Shown here piece after piece: positions 20,561 to 30,909 of a stretch of 64,000 bases of DNA; position 1 is the first letter of the stretch, and each line of letters opens with the position of its first letter. The notes beneath the pieces are model-generated. The model saw only the letters and a program-made list of their open reading frames with translations. It did no database searches and was not told the DNA's origin. Source of the DNA: Blastobasis lacticolella. Taxonomy: Eukaryota; Arthropoda; Insecta; Lepidoptera; Blastobasidae. The stretch lies in assembly GCA_905147135.1 (NCBI GenBank), contig LR990067.1:5952001-6016000 (forward strand), in the 5' to 3' direction. A program made the position numbers and the translations under genes.

Positions 20561-20995
20561 TGGTTTTGTAAACAAGAATCAGTATTTGTTTATAATTAAC
20601 TAAGTGTGTGAATAAGTAAATGTTTTGTTTTGTTTTGAAAAACATATTTTTTGTAGACGTGAAATATTTCATTAATTATTTATTTCAAATAATGGCGTCT
20701 TAAATTAAATATATCGATAAAATGAGATTTAGAATAGCTATGAATCATACAGACAAGAAAAATGAAAGTATTAGATTAAAAAATTGTTACTATTTTTAGT
20801 ATCGAAATTACAAAAAATATATGTTATTACTTGTTTACATCATTGAAATTTTTTATGATTTTCTGTCTGCAAATGAATTTAATATATTTATTTAATTAAA
20901 CGTCACGCACAATGACGGAAAATTGCGTATTTAAAGCTACTGTTTCGTGGTAACAGTACAAAAACAACGTATCCGTGTATCAACACAAAAAATGC

Positions 20996-21085
20996 TTGGA
21001 CAAATTCACACAGCGCCAACTAGCCCCAAAGTAAGCAAAGCCTGTATTACGTATATTAAATAACACACATCCAAAACCCAACCCA
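20996..21085 (-). mobile_element. SINE-A fragment
   Basis: GGACAAATTCACACAGCGCC and CCCAAAGTAAGCAAAGCCTG match the SINE-A 3' part; the tRNA-like head is missing. Confidence 0.75.
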
Positions 21086-21089
21086 AAAA

Positions 21090-22940
21090 AACAACTTTAA
21101 TCAAAAATCTCAAGACTTATCCCGATCAAACTCGCTCCATGTACCGCGTTTTCCCGCACGTGTGTACGCAGGCGCAATGCGCACCCTCCCTCCGTCCCGC
21201 TCTAACCCGCTACACCCATCTCACTCGTGTCGCTTCGATCGCTTGTATGACGAAAAAGCGTATAATCGAATTTATGTAGGCCCTAGCCATCAAATACGGT
21301 AAGCAGAACAAACCTGTGCCCTTGAGCTAGATTCCAGACTTATCCAGGGTGCCTATAGGCCTAGGTTGCCTAGATTGCCTAAGCGGAAGGAAGTTCATGC
21401 TTTGTTTTTGTTTTGTATCGTGTGGAATTTTTCTGTTTTCTTTTTTTTTTGGTAATGTGTGTGGTAGCGATGTTTTTTATGGTATTTAGTCGTAGTTATG
21501 TATGTAAACTTGTTACCAAAAATAAGCTTATGCTTTGACATTAGCAAAGGCGAGCTTATCCCAAATATCGTATTGACAGATGTCAAATTTATCTGCAATG
21601 TAACACATTAATCTGTAACATAGCATAACTGTTGTTTGTGAAGTATAACATATTACGTTAGAGGTATTCGTTTCGCGTAAATGTTGCAATTTGTCTTTGT
21701 CATCATGACGTAATCCACAACGAATTTTTATTTCATTAATTTCTTATAATTGAAATTTGTACGAAAATATATCCATTGTGAACTACTCCTTTGTGTTTAA
21801 TTTCTTTTTACGGTCCGATTATTATAATATTTTAGTATTAGTGTTTATTTTTTATTTCTAACTGTAAATATTTTTTCTGTAACCAAATAAATTAATTATA
21901 GCTGTAAATAACTTCTGGATATGATATAAACTGCTTTTCTATGTATATTTTATATTATACATCTACAAAAATATCTATTCAATACACAAATTCTTCCACA
22001 AAATAATTTTTTAATAATCGTTATGGAACCAGCAGAAAAATGCATTTGCGTAAAGCTCAAAATACGGCCAGCCGCGCAGGTCTGTCCTTGATCTAGATTC
22101 TAGTGTTTTCCGGGACCTAGGGCACCTGACCTACATTAAGGGCACAAACAGGCTCTTCCTTACAACTTTACAGACCTTTCCTTGGACAGTAGACTTAAAT
22201 CTTATGTCGATATGTTATATTTATTATGTAGATATTAACATGGCTAATAAGACCTTTGATACAAACACAATATGGACAACATAATTGAATAGAATTCTAT
22301 TCTATTCTAATCATTATAAATATATTTTTTTTCTTTATTAGTACTAAGTAATACTGAAATTTGTTCAGATACACAAAATATTTACAGATACAATAAAAAT
22401 AAATACGAAACACGTTGCTACTTAGGTATCTTCTACTTTTTAAGTAAGTACTAAATAAGGTAAATATTAAGGCTAATTTAACTGAATAAAATTCGATTAA
22501 TTAATTAAAATTTGATTGATTAATTAATGAGTTTTGTATTATGAGTATTGTAATGTCAAAATAAATAATGTCTATGTCTATGTCTAATTATTGTTCAACA
22601 ACTTTAACAAAACTAAGCAACTGACTAACACGATTTTAATCAAATGGTGATTACATGTTTACGTAACCAGTTATTACCTGCATGTATCAATAACTAGTTA
22701 TTACCTGGTCATTACGAACTAGTTCACAGCTTGGATCGATCGCGCATCCTTAGTGCGCCCTATAAGTAGGTCATTCAGGCGCAGTCTAGGCTTTCCGGGG
22801 AGCTAGGACGTAAGCTGCATCGGAATCTAGACCAAGGACGTTTCTCGCCCCGTAGCGGTTGGAAGGCTTTCTTTTTGCTAATTAGAAATATCGAGATCGG
22901 TAATTTTTATTAACTTAAGTGAAATTAGTAATTTTTTGGG
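21090..22940. other. AT-rich DNA, no gene recognised
   Basis: A GC patch at about 21120-21240 (GCGCAATGCGCACCCTCCC) stands out but contains no convincing frame. Around 22490-22530 is a TTAATTAATT-rich palindromic run, and 22565-22585 is a short TGTCTA repeat. Confidence 0.45.
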
Positions 22941-22945
22941 AAGAA

Positions 22946-23150
22946 GGAGCGTCGGTAGCCAAGTGGTTACGGTATCCGACTCGTAAACGAGAGGTACTGG
23001 GTTCGAATCCCACTGCGGCCATGTATCAATGACTCTATTCTGAATTATATATGTGATGAAACCTGCACTTCAGGCGACTAAATGTGTAAACATTATCTCA
23101 TCTGATCAGGTATCCCTGGTAGCAAGATTACGGAGGTCAGATGGAAGTCA
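22946..23150 (+). mobile_element. SINE-B copy with intact tRNA-like head
   Basis: GGAGCGTCGGTAGCCAAGTG carries box A, TCCGACTCGTAAACGAGAGG the anticodon-arm region and GGGTTCGAATCCC a perfect box B. Box A resembles Ser/Leu tRNAs but there is no long variable arm and no CCA end, so this is a SINE, not a tRNA gene. The body continues through GATGAAACCTGCACTTCAGG. Confidence 0.8.
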
Positions 23151-23215
23151 CCATCATCACAGCCCATACCATTCCACAGCAGAACTTAGAGTCTTTCCCG
23201 CGAAAGGGGTCAATA
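23150..23215 (-). repeat. Repeat D fragment
   Basis: CACCATCATCACAGCCCATA and CCCGCGAAAGGGGT mark the D 3' end. Confidence 0.55.
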
Positions 23216-23474
23216 ACTAGTGGAATAAATCACTTTTATTCCACTCAGACACACGACACAAAATTCTTAAATATTCATAGTGAAAAGTAAAATAGAGACC
23301 AATGCCCCCCTGCCAAAGCCAGGTTCCACAAGTCCCCACCCTACAGAGCATTGGATACCTTTAAAAATAATATTGTTTGGCTGCGGTGTACTGAAAGGGT
23401 TTCCGTTCTTTGTTCTGTAAGTAAGTTTCAAACTCTCATAACTGAAAACAATGAAAAAATTATAAATACAGAAA

Positions 23475-23578
23475 AACGCGTGGGTGACGCCCCTGGTATT
23501 GCAAACGTCCATAGCCTGCGGTGACTGCTTGCCATCAGGCGGGCTGTAAGCTTGTTTGTCACCTTAGTGGTATAAAAA
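23475..23578 (+). pseudogene. Jockey-like LINE 3' end fragment
   Basis: AACGCGTGGGTGACGCCCCT, CTGCGGTGACTGCTTGCCAT and the GTGGTATAAAAATA tail match the 3' end of the element at 25815-26140; only the last codons and 3' flank remain. Confidence 0.65.
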
Positions 23579-23849
23579 TAAACTACACAATGTGTTTTAA
23601 TTTATAGAAAACATTATTTTTTGTAGAAATAACTTACAACCTTATCTTTTTCTATAATTCTCAAGATTTCTTTCGTGAAAAGTTTGGCTATTTTCGGAGA
23701 TAAGAAGAGGCCTATGTCCTTCCCCAGGTTGCCCTCTATTTCCTTACAAAATTTTATCCAAATCTGTTCAGCGGGTTAGGCGTGAAAGGCATAAGTTAGT
23801 ATCTTGGTAGTTTTATAAGACAACACCAATAACAATGTAACTCCCGACG

Positions 23850-24035
23850 AAAAAAGAGAGGTTATAAGTTTGACGTATGTATCTGTGACTTTGTGGATAT
23901 GTGTGTCTGTCTGTGGCATCGTAGCTCCCGAACGGATGGACCGATTTGGATGCGGTTTTCTTTATTTAAAAGCCAGCTTAATCGAGATGGTTCTTAGCTT
24001 TGTTTCATTAAAATCGGTTCAGTAGTTTAGAAAAA
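23850..24035 (+). repeat. Repeat J copy
   Basis: GTAGCTCCCGAACGGATGGA and CCGATTTGGATGCGGTTTTC are the core of J, which recurs at 3450-3515, 4981-5045, 7315-7355, 57630-57670, 60770-60890 and 62420-62462. Probably the worn 3' end of a retroelement; class not certain. Confidence 0.55.
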
Positions 24036-24059
24036 ACAGAACAGCTCGAAGAACAATGG

Positions 24060-24190
24060 CCTATGGGGCAGTAAAGTTCTCGAGTGGCGACCACGTACCG
24101 GAAGACGCAGCGTGGGTAGGCCTCCTACAAGGTGGACCGACGACCTGATAAGGATCGCAGGTACCAGCTGGATGCGGAAAGCACAGGCCA
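24060..24190 (+). pseudogene. LINE C-terminal fragment (RTE-like)
   Basis: Plus frame: WGSKVLEWRPRTGRRSVGRP, RWTDDLIRIAGTSWM, then broken at the expected AQDR. Same family as 14782-15155. Confidence 0.75.
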
Positions 24191-24689
24191 CTAACAATTC
24201 TCATACGTATAAAACTAGCCGGTCTCAGCGGCTTCCACCCGCGCGCTATTCGGATCTCTATTAACAATCAATTTTCACGCGGGAACCTATTATGTTGCCA
24301 GGATAAAAAGAAGCCTATGTTACTCAGTGATAATGTAGCATTCTATTAGTGAAGGAATTTTAAAAATTATTAAGTTTATTCATTATAAACAAACAAAAAT
24401 ACAAATCTTTTCTCTTTATAATATTAGTATAGATCACGTAGTAGATAGAAAGTGGAAGTACAGAGCATACAATAAATGTAAGGTAGGGGGATCAGTTCTC
24501 TCTGCACATGACTGTACCTACCGACGCCAAACAAAACAAGGAAGCCTTGTAAAGTTGTGACGACAACCTAAAGTCGCTTATCCACGAAGGTTACTAAAAA
24601 TTATGTAGAGTGTAGGTAGGGACCTTTAGTTATAATTGATGTTCGTGCACTTGATCATCTAAACTTATTGCCGTTTTTACTAACCTTAG

Positions 24690-24955
24690 AAATAAATAAA
24701 TAAATAATAATAAATAAATAAATATTCGTGGGCAAATTCACACAGCGCCATCTAGCCCCAAACTAAGCAAAGCTTGTGCTATGGGTGCTAGATAACTGAT
24801 AAAACTACTTAAATACTTTTAAATACATACTTACACCCAGCCAGACCCGTAACAGATATTAAAATTCATCATTTCAATTTCGGCCCGGCCGGGAATCGAA
24901 CCCGGGACCTCTTGCGTGGCAGACCACTGTTGACCACTGAACCACTCAGGTCGTC
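24690..24955 (-). mobile_element. SINE-A copy, full length
   Basis: The AAATAAATAATAATAAATAA tail, CACACAGCGCCATCTAGCCC, a perfect box B (GGGAATCGAACCCGGGACCT on the plus strand) and box A (GAACCACTCAGGTCGTC) are all present. The best-preserved SINE-A head here, with ACCTCTTGCGTGGCAGACC equivalent to the tRNA-Gly anticodon arm. Confidence 0.88.
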
Positions 24956-25170
24956 AAATCGCATAAGTTCTTTCTTATCTCAATTTGGACGTTGCTGATT
25001 GGCTCAAAACTAGTTTAGATGGAACTTAGGCCATTGTTGTTTTTAGTGAAATTGGCAATAGTCACTCTCAACCTTATGACACCTATTTTGTGACGCCTAA
25101 ATACTTAGGACTAAAGCGTCACTTAAGTTTTTGTGCATTCAGGCTATAGTGTAGGTACTACAAGATAACT

Positions 25171-25380
25171 ATGCTTTTTATAATGCGTGCGGCTAAGGAA
25201 TGGAACGCGTTGCCTGCGAGTGTGTTCCCTGATCAATATAATCTGGATGCCTTCAAGGCTAGAGTGAATAGGCTGTTCCAAGACGGGCATGCTCCATCTT
25301 CGGCCGCATCGTCACTTACCAACAGGTGAGATGGCGGTCAAATGCCTGTCTTGTATAATATATATAAAAAAAATATAGCT
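25171..25380 (+). pseudogene. LINE C-terminus (type G), best copy
   Basis: The plus frame reads RAAKEWNALPASVFPDQYNL, DAFKARVNRLFQDGHAPSSA and SSLTNR, then a stop. The pattern WN-LP--VFP--YN---FK-RVNR is the C-terminus of Jockey/CR1-type reverse transcriptases. Only the last ~55 residues survive. Other copies at 11840, 31882, 34199, 38367 and 46897 are all on the opposite strand. Confidence 0.75.
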
Positions 25381-25547
25381 ACATAGTACAGTAGGTGTCT
25401 TTGATGGTTATGTGACAGACACTAGACTAGACAATATATAATATCTATAATCTATATCTGTTTACTACCGGCTCTATAATTACTATTTACTTACACAAAT
25501 CTGTATTAAAACGTCACTGAATCTGTCTTCTACATTGTATGATAGTG

Positions 25548-25622
25548 CTAATTATGGCAATAACCTCCCCTTTTGTGAGAGATGCCCTAAATGGACGGTT
25601 ATAGGTTGTGATAATGATGATT
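25548..25622 (+). repeat. Repeat D fragment
   Basis: AATTATGGCAATAACCTCCC and GTTATAGGTTGTGATAATGA match the D 3' end. Confidence 0.6.
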
Positions 25623-25814
25623 TAATTTTGTTCTACTGACTCCATATCAGACCCTGGTCACTAAGTATAATTCATAGAGCTGGTCAAAACCAACCAAATG
25701 AATCAAAACTCGACAGGGTTACTATTAACGGTTGAATACCTTTTTGATGGGAATGCAAAATTTCATCAAAATCGGTTTAGTAGATGTACATAGGTAGGTA
25801 GTTGAAGAAACGTT

Positions 25815-26140
25815 TCCCTTTGTATGTTCTATCGCTTGTACAACGGTGTTTGTTCTGAAGAACTGTTTGAAATGATGCCTACAGCTACATTATTTCATCG
25901 CACCGCTAGCCATCGACAGGGAGTTCATCCTCACACCTTGGAGCCAAATTGGTCGCGAACTGTGCGGTTCCAAAGGAACTTTCTCCCACGCACACTAAGG
26001 TTGTGGAATGAACTACCTGGAGAGGTTTTCCCTGGCAACGCGTGGGTGATGCCCCTGGTATTGCAAACGGCCATAGGCTGCGGTGACTGCTTACCATCAG
26101 GCAGGCCGCAAGCTTGTTTGCCATCTTAGTGGTATAAAAA
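25815..26140 (+). pseudogene. Jockey-like LINE C-terminus
   Basis: The plus frame reads FYRLYNGVCSEELFEMMPTA, FHRTASHRQGVHPHTLEPNW, RTVRFQRNFLPRTLRLWNEL and PGEVFPG. YRLYNG-CSEEL, RF-RNFLPRT--LWNELP--VFP is the diagnostic C-terminal block of Jockey-like LINEs in Lepidoptera. The usual YDL--FK-- part is deleted after VFPG; the frame then reads the 3' flank. It ends in GTGGTATAAAAAAAAAGG, an A-rich tail. Confidence 0.8.
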
Positions 26141-26159
26141 AAAAGGAACATGAAAGTCG

Positions 26160-26575
26160 TAAAAATGAGGTGGAAACGCGATCCCTACGGAGTATGTGTG
26201 GGGGTCAACCTAAGTGATAGAATGAGGTCTAGTGTGTTAAGAGGTTGTTGTAAGCTGAAGGATGATGATTGAAGGAGTTATGCTGAGATGGTTTGCACAC
26301 TTGCGAGAGGATGGATGAAAAACAGCTTACAAAAGGTATCAATCGAGCAAATGGAAGAGTCGGTAGAAGGCGTTAAGAAGGACAAATACAGATCAGATAA
26401 ATGATCTGCTCCAAAAATGGCAGGTCAGGAGTACCTTCAACCGGCGAAATGCATAAAAAGATGTATGAACGTGGAAGAGGCGAGAAAGATGTGTCAGGAT
26501 CGTAGCTTGTAGCATTCGATAGTCTCTGCCTACCCCTATGGGATACGGATGGGAGTGTGTATTGTATGTATGTAT
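26160..26575 (+). pseudogene. LINE C-terminus (CMKR family)
   Basis: Across frames the plus strand reads MLRWFAHL, RRTNTDQINDLLQKWQVRST, CIKRCMNVEEARKMCQDRS, a stop in place of Trp, then HSIVSAYPYG. MLRWFGH-ERMDE ... DQI ... QVRST-NRR-CMKR ... DR--WRSIVSAYP is a very common lepidopteran LINE tail. Several frameshifts. Shares the CMKR and IVS-YP motifs with 61459-61749. The 3' flank is a GTATGTATGTAT tail. Confidence 0.75.
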
Positions 26576-26624
26576 TATAAGAGTTGTCGTTAGATTTGAA
26601 GCATAGGGCCCAGGGTCCGTCTCA

Positions 26625-26895
26625 CATCACATCACAGCCCGTAACAGTCCACTGCAGGACTTAGGGCCTTCCCCGAAAGGGGAGGTTATTTCCATAATCT
26701 CCACGCTTGGCAGGCGGGTTGGAGATCGCAGTGTTTAAATATAACAATGGAAAATGCTGCTGCCCATTTTCCAGACTACGGAGACTCTTTATCTTTTTTC
26801 TCGAAAACATTAGTCGCCTTGTACGACACGACACCCACGAGTGTAAGGGGTTGGTCCGTGCTATTCTACTCTGCCGGACTCCACACGGCCGTCTA
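26625..26895 (-). repeat. Repeat D copy, near full length
   Basis: CACAGCCCGTAACAGTCCAC through ACTCTGCCGGACTCCACACG, on the minus strand. All internal blocks are present. Confidence 0.8.
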
Positions 26896-27100
26896 TTTGA
26901 AGCATATTATATGCGTCAAGCTAATAAAACCACCGCAGGACTCGCAGGTCGCATATTTTGTAACTGAAATACCTTTAACGGGAAGGATTTTCTTCTGTTT
27001 ATATTCCTAGTTGTTATACTGTCCCCAAACAAAATTTTCGATAACTCCTGATGTGCAATACCATTTATTGAATATTCAGACTCGATTCGATACTTTTTTT

Positions 27101-27205
27101 TATGTAACACGGCAGACAAACAGGCACGCGGGCCTGATGGAAAGTGGTAACCGCCGCCTATGGACATCAGCAACACCAAGGGTGCTACCAATGCGTTGCC
27201 CGCGT
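27101..27205 (-). pseudogene. LINE type-C tail
   Basis: ACACGGCAGACAAACAGGCA and CGCCGCCTATGGACATCAGC match the type-C 3' end. An ACC block of the usual CCACCTGATGG is deleted. Confidence 0.6.
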
Positions 27206-27214
27206 CTATACGAT

Positions 27215-28160
27215 GCTCTTTTTAAATAAATATTCCTAACATATTATCTGCTCTTTTCCGGTGTACCGTATTCGTTACACGAACTACGGACGGAGTTTAG
27301 AGCAATCCGGCATTAGTTCAACAAACAATAGAACAACGGTGAAATTCGATACGGGTGTGATACCTATCCATTAGCAGTTTGTGTTAAGTATAATTCCACT
27401 CTGCTGCACATCAAATACCATTATTCCTACAAGTCTAACCTCCGAATCTATCCATCCATGCATATATTTATTTCTAAATAACACAAGTGACACAACATTC
27501 CAAGCACGCAAGCAAACCAAACACGGCGACGTGCAGCGCCATCTATTACCGAATAGCGGTACCAAATTGCAATTTTTAAAAGTAAAACCGGCATATCACG
27601 TGCATAACGGTATACAGCCGAACTGCGTTCGTTGAACCTTCAAAAGCGCGTACCATTGCGCAACTTGGATTCTTAAAAAAGTTACCGGTACTCCAGCCAG
27701 TCACGTCCGTATGCTCACGGCGCGAATTTTAAAAAGAGAACTGTTTTTTTAATGGACCCCAATAAAGGTCGGAGTCAATAGGTACAGGTTTCGGCGCTCT
27801 TTTAGAATTTAGAATGGGACGTATGTGGAATCTTAATCTTTTTGCAATCAATTTCCTTGTTACGTTTTTGCTTTAGTTCAGATTGAGAGGTCAGTCGGTT
27901 AGGTAATTATTTTCTTTAGGTGGCTCGGCACCCATACTGATTTTACGTCAAACCCTTCGAAAAGCCCGATCAAAGCTTAGGAATAATTTGTATGGAAATT
28001 GCTCCACCGTTAGGTAAATAGGTGTACTTACTTATACTAAGCTAGCCGCAGAAGGTTAAGTAGGTACCTTTTTCACTTTGAAAATTGTGGTAATTTACTT
28101 TTATAACAAGGACTTTTATATTTAATCGAAAGACTGTAAATTCCAAAAGGGTTTCAAAAT
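27215..28160. other. Non-coding stretch
   Basis: No repeat family or gene recognised. A CGACGTGCAGCGCCATCTA piece at 27525 and a few GC-richer bits do not form a convincing exon; opposing open frames at 27371-27635 overlap each other and look like chance. Confidence 0.4.
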
Positions 28161-28165
28161 TTGAT

Positions 28166-28347
28166 TCAGGGCCGATTTTTCAATCCTCAGATAAAACATA
28201 TCAGTCTGATAAGTTATTGTGTTACTAAAATAAAATTGTATCATTACTTCATAATTGTATAGGATCATAGTTCGTTTTAATTTGGCAGATATTATTATTA
28301 TTATTGGACAGATAAACTTTATCTGAGGATTGAAAAATCAGCCCTCA
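28166..28347. mobile_element. MITE, 176 bp, Harbinger-like ends
   Basis: Terminal inverted repeats of 27 bp with one mismatch (28169-28195 and 28318-28344), starting GGGCCGATTTTTCAATCCTC. Flanked by TCA on both sides (28166-28168, 28345-28347), a possible 3-bp target duplication. GGGC ends with a 3-bp duplication would fit PIF/Harbinger, though that superfamily prefers TAA/TTA; superfamily is tentative. Confidence 0.75.
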
Positions 28348-28349
28348 GT

Positions 28350-29100
28350 CAACAACATGGTCGTCATTTTTATTTCATTAAAAAACCTACCTCTTTTGCC
28401 TCATCCCCATTCATACATCTCAAACTTACAAACAAATTAATTAGCCTGTAATTTAATCATAACCTAACAAATATCTTCTTAAAAAAGTACAGTCGAACAA
28501 CACAACTATATACCTACTCAGAATCTTTTATAAAGTGTATATGTAGCCTTATATTTACTTGACTATTTTTTTTTTCTTTATTAGGCACATACAACAAATT
28601 ACAGCCATACAACAATATTGTGCATAATTTTTCCGTGTAAGTACTATACTATAATTCTTTTACAGTACGTGTACAGCATGGAAATATAACTAGACTATAA
28701 TAGAACGAGCCAAAACACAACGAAACCTTTGAATCCGCTCATAAGCGTAAGTACCTACTTCGAAGTTTAAAAATAACCGTCATACAGGACCAATTAAAAT
28801 GTCTCAATAAAAATTGATTTACAACACAACGACGACAAAGCTAACGGCGTGGAGTGTAGTAGTGGACGAACGTGTTCTTTTTTCTTTCATTTTTAAAAAA
28901 AGAATGCCGTGAGTGCACGGCCTTAGACCGGTCGAGGTCAAGAAACTCTTTCGGCACGGATTCTGGTCTAGTCGGACAGAAGAAAAAAAAGTAAAAACCA
29001 TTGTGGCCAGTTGCTTTGTGAGGTATTTTATTTAATATTTTATTACAAAAGTGCTCATAATGAACTTAACATTTAATTAAGTGATATAAAGAAAATAAAT
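28350..29100. other. AT-rich DNA, nothing recognised
   Basis: TTCTTTATTAGGCACATACA at about 28575 resembles LINE-derived tails. A minus-strand frame at 28819-29001 lacks coding character. Confidence 0.4.
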
Positions 29101-29103
29101 TGC

Positions 29104-29375
29104 TTGTATTCCCCTCTGTTGGTCACGACGCGAAGGTCCGAAAGAACGTTTCTCGCTCGTACGATTCGGATGCGGAATGAGCTCCCAGCCACAGTGTTTC
29201 CCTTGACTATGACATGGGATTGTTCAAGAGGTATATTAGAGGTCTCTTCAGAGGCGGGCAACGCATTGGTGACTCCCCTGGTGTTGCTGATGTCCATAGG
29301 CGGCGGTGACCACTTTCCATCAGGTGGCCCGCTTGCCTGTTTGTCTGCCGCACAACACAAAAAAAATCCCATTCG
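29104..29375 (+). pseudogene. LINE C-terminus (type C), best copy
   Basis: The plus strand reads RRSERTFLARTIRMRNELPA, TVFP, then after a frameshift LDYDMGLFKRYIRGLFRGGQ and RIGDSPGVADVHRRR with a stop. R-RSE--FL-R-IR--NELP--VFP--YD---FKRY is the end of a Jockey/CR1-like reverse transcriptase. One frameshift right after VFP. The 3' flank (GGTGGCCCGCTTGCCTGTTT) is what defines the other type-C pieces. Confidence 0.75.
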
Positions 29376-29697
29376 TAGCCACTGGCGTGTTCAATCGTAG
29401 AACTAATCATCAACTCCTTCTATGAAGGCTTTTTAAAAAGACGTGTATCAAAAATTAGAACAGCATCAGTGACATGTCATGTCATTTTGAACCTAGTTAT
29501 GAGCATATTCTTAAAACCGTAAGATAACAACAACCACGCATGATCGGGTGTCTCCTAAGAACACAAGGTACATAATTTATAGAAACCTATGAAGTGTTTT
29601 GATTCCCAAAATATGCCGAAGACAGCGCATGAGGAAAGCGTTGAGTTTCTGCTTTTGTTTGACGTACGATGTTCAAGGACATTAGAATTCGACATTT

Positions 29698-29812
29698 TTT
29701 TTTAATGTTACACAGCAGACAAACAGGCAAGCGGGCCACCTGATTGTGCGTGGTCACCGCCGCCTATGGACATCAGCAACACCAGGGGAGTCACCAATGC
29801 GTTGCCCGCCTA
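29698..29812 (-). pseudogene. LINE type-C tail
   Basis: Reverse copy of the type-C end (CAGCAGACAAACAGGCAAGC ... GGAGTCACCAATGCGTTGCC). It stops exactly where the left end of MITE-I starts. Confidence 0.65.
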
Positions 29813-29813
29813 G

Positions 29814-29965
29814 CCGTTTGCCATTTTCCCTAGTCACGAACATCTCTAATGCAAGAAAATGACTTATTTTCAACGATTTTCGATAATCCTTTAGGTATTG
29901 TTGAACATCGTTTTAAATTACATTTTAGAGATATTTAACTAGGAAAAATGTCGAATTTACGATGG
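29814..29965. mobile_element. MITE-I copy, short
   Basis: The ends pair as CATTTTCCCTAGTCACGAAC against the complement of TTTAACTAGGAAAAATGTCG, with TTAGAGAT/ATCTCTAA inside. A related element is at 60900-61232. Mismatches in the arms and no clear target duplication. Confidence 0.5.
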
Positions 29966-30172
29966 CACAGCACGAGAGTTATGCCCTAGGTCTCAGCACC
30001 GTACAAGAGAATGCTGACGATGCAAGGCTGGTGTCTGATACTCTTGCACTCACCGTGCCGATGCGACTTCCGATCTCTGCGTCAAGTAAGAGATTGCCGG
30101 ACACGGTCGACTCCAGATAACAGAAATTTTCGACATGCTCCAGTGGAATACCACCCAACATAATAGTTCGTT
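29966..30172 (-). pseudogene. LINE reverse transcriptase segment, inverted 5' part
   Basis: Minus strand: VQRTIMLGGIPLEHVENFCY, LESTVSGNLLLDAEIGSRIG, then frameshifted PCIVSILLYGAET followed by a stop in place of Trp. I-LGG--LE-V--F-YLGS--SG---D-EI--RI and C-LS-LLYG-E-W are conserved just after the palm of this LINE type. It abuts, head to head, the plus-strand segment carrying the following C-terminal part. Confidence 0.8.
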
Positions 30173-30660
30173 GTACAATTTGGGAATTACTCGGAGGGAC
30201 AAAATCACCAATGAGAAAGTCCTGAAGTCTGCAGAGCTGTCTAGCATAACGGCATTCTTGAAAAAGAGGCTGCGTTGGCTGTGCATGTGCACAGGATGGA
30301 ACCTTCCCGTTTACCGCGATAAACTTTGCTAGGAGAGGTTGCAATTTCTAAACGGCCGGTAGGACGGCCCAAGCTTTGATACAAGGACAGCGTTAAGCGT
30401 GACATAGTCTCATTTAATATTAATTAGAATCGGTTAGAGAGCCTAGCTGTCGACCGCCCTGTTTTTCGGAGGACTATCACTGACGGTGTGACCATTCACG
30501 ACAATTCCTGGTTTAAAGATCTAGCCGACAAACGCGCGAAACGACTCCAACGCGCTGACAATCCCTTATCATCCAAGGCGATTGTCTTGTCTGTGCACTG
30601 TGTGCCGAATCTATCTTTCCCGCGTAAGCTGTCAGCCATCAGAAAAAGTGCTGTCAGCCA
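30173..30660 (+). pseudogene. LINE reverse transcriptase segment, 3' part
   Basis: Plus strand, across frameshifts: LGITRRDKITNEKVLKSAEL, SSITAFLKKRLRWLCMCTGW, then GRPKL-YKDSVKRDI-like sequence, RLESLAVDRPVFRRTITDGV, DLADKRAKRLQRADNP. This is the direct continuation of the protein after LLYGAETW ... RRILGI. A SINE-A follows at 30672-30680. Degenerate, several stops. Confidence 0.8.
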
Positions 30661-30679
30661 TCATTAACAGTGACGACCT

Positions 30680-30908
30680 GACGACCTGAGTGGTTCAGTG
30701 GCCGGTCTGGCACGCAAGAGGTCGATTCGATTTCCGGCCGGGCAGAAATTGAAATGATGAATTTTAATTTCTGTTACGGGTCTATGTATAATAAGTATGT
30801 ATTTAAAAAGTATATAAGTAGTTTATCAGTTATCTAGCACCCATAACACAAGCTTTGCTTACTTTGGGGCTAGGTGGCGTTGTGTGAATTTGTCCACGAT
30901 TATTTATA
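30680..30908 (+). mobile_element. SINE-A copy
   Basis: GACGACCTGAGTGGTTCAGT head, a box B reduced to GGTCGATTCGATTTCCGGCC, full body and a TTATTTATAG tail. The head's first nine bases are doubled (GACGACCTGACGACCTG). Confidence 0.85.
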
Positions 30909-30909
30909 G

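Noticed and set aside
20376..20672. 98-codon minus frame rich in Arg
   Set aside because: The Arg-rich part is a GC hairpin read as codons and the start is in AT-rich DNA; no family motif.
22946..23020. tRNA-like sequence with box A and box B
   Set aside because: It has both RNA polymerase III boxes, but the stem bases do not pair as a tRNA, there is no proper acceptor stem and it continues into a SINE-B body. Same for 43820-43893 and 62464-62540.
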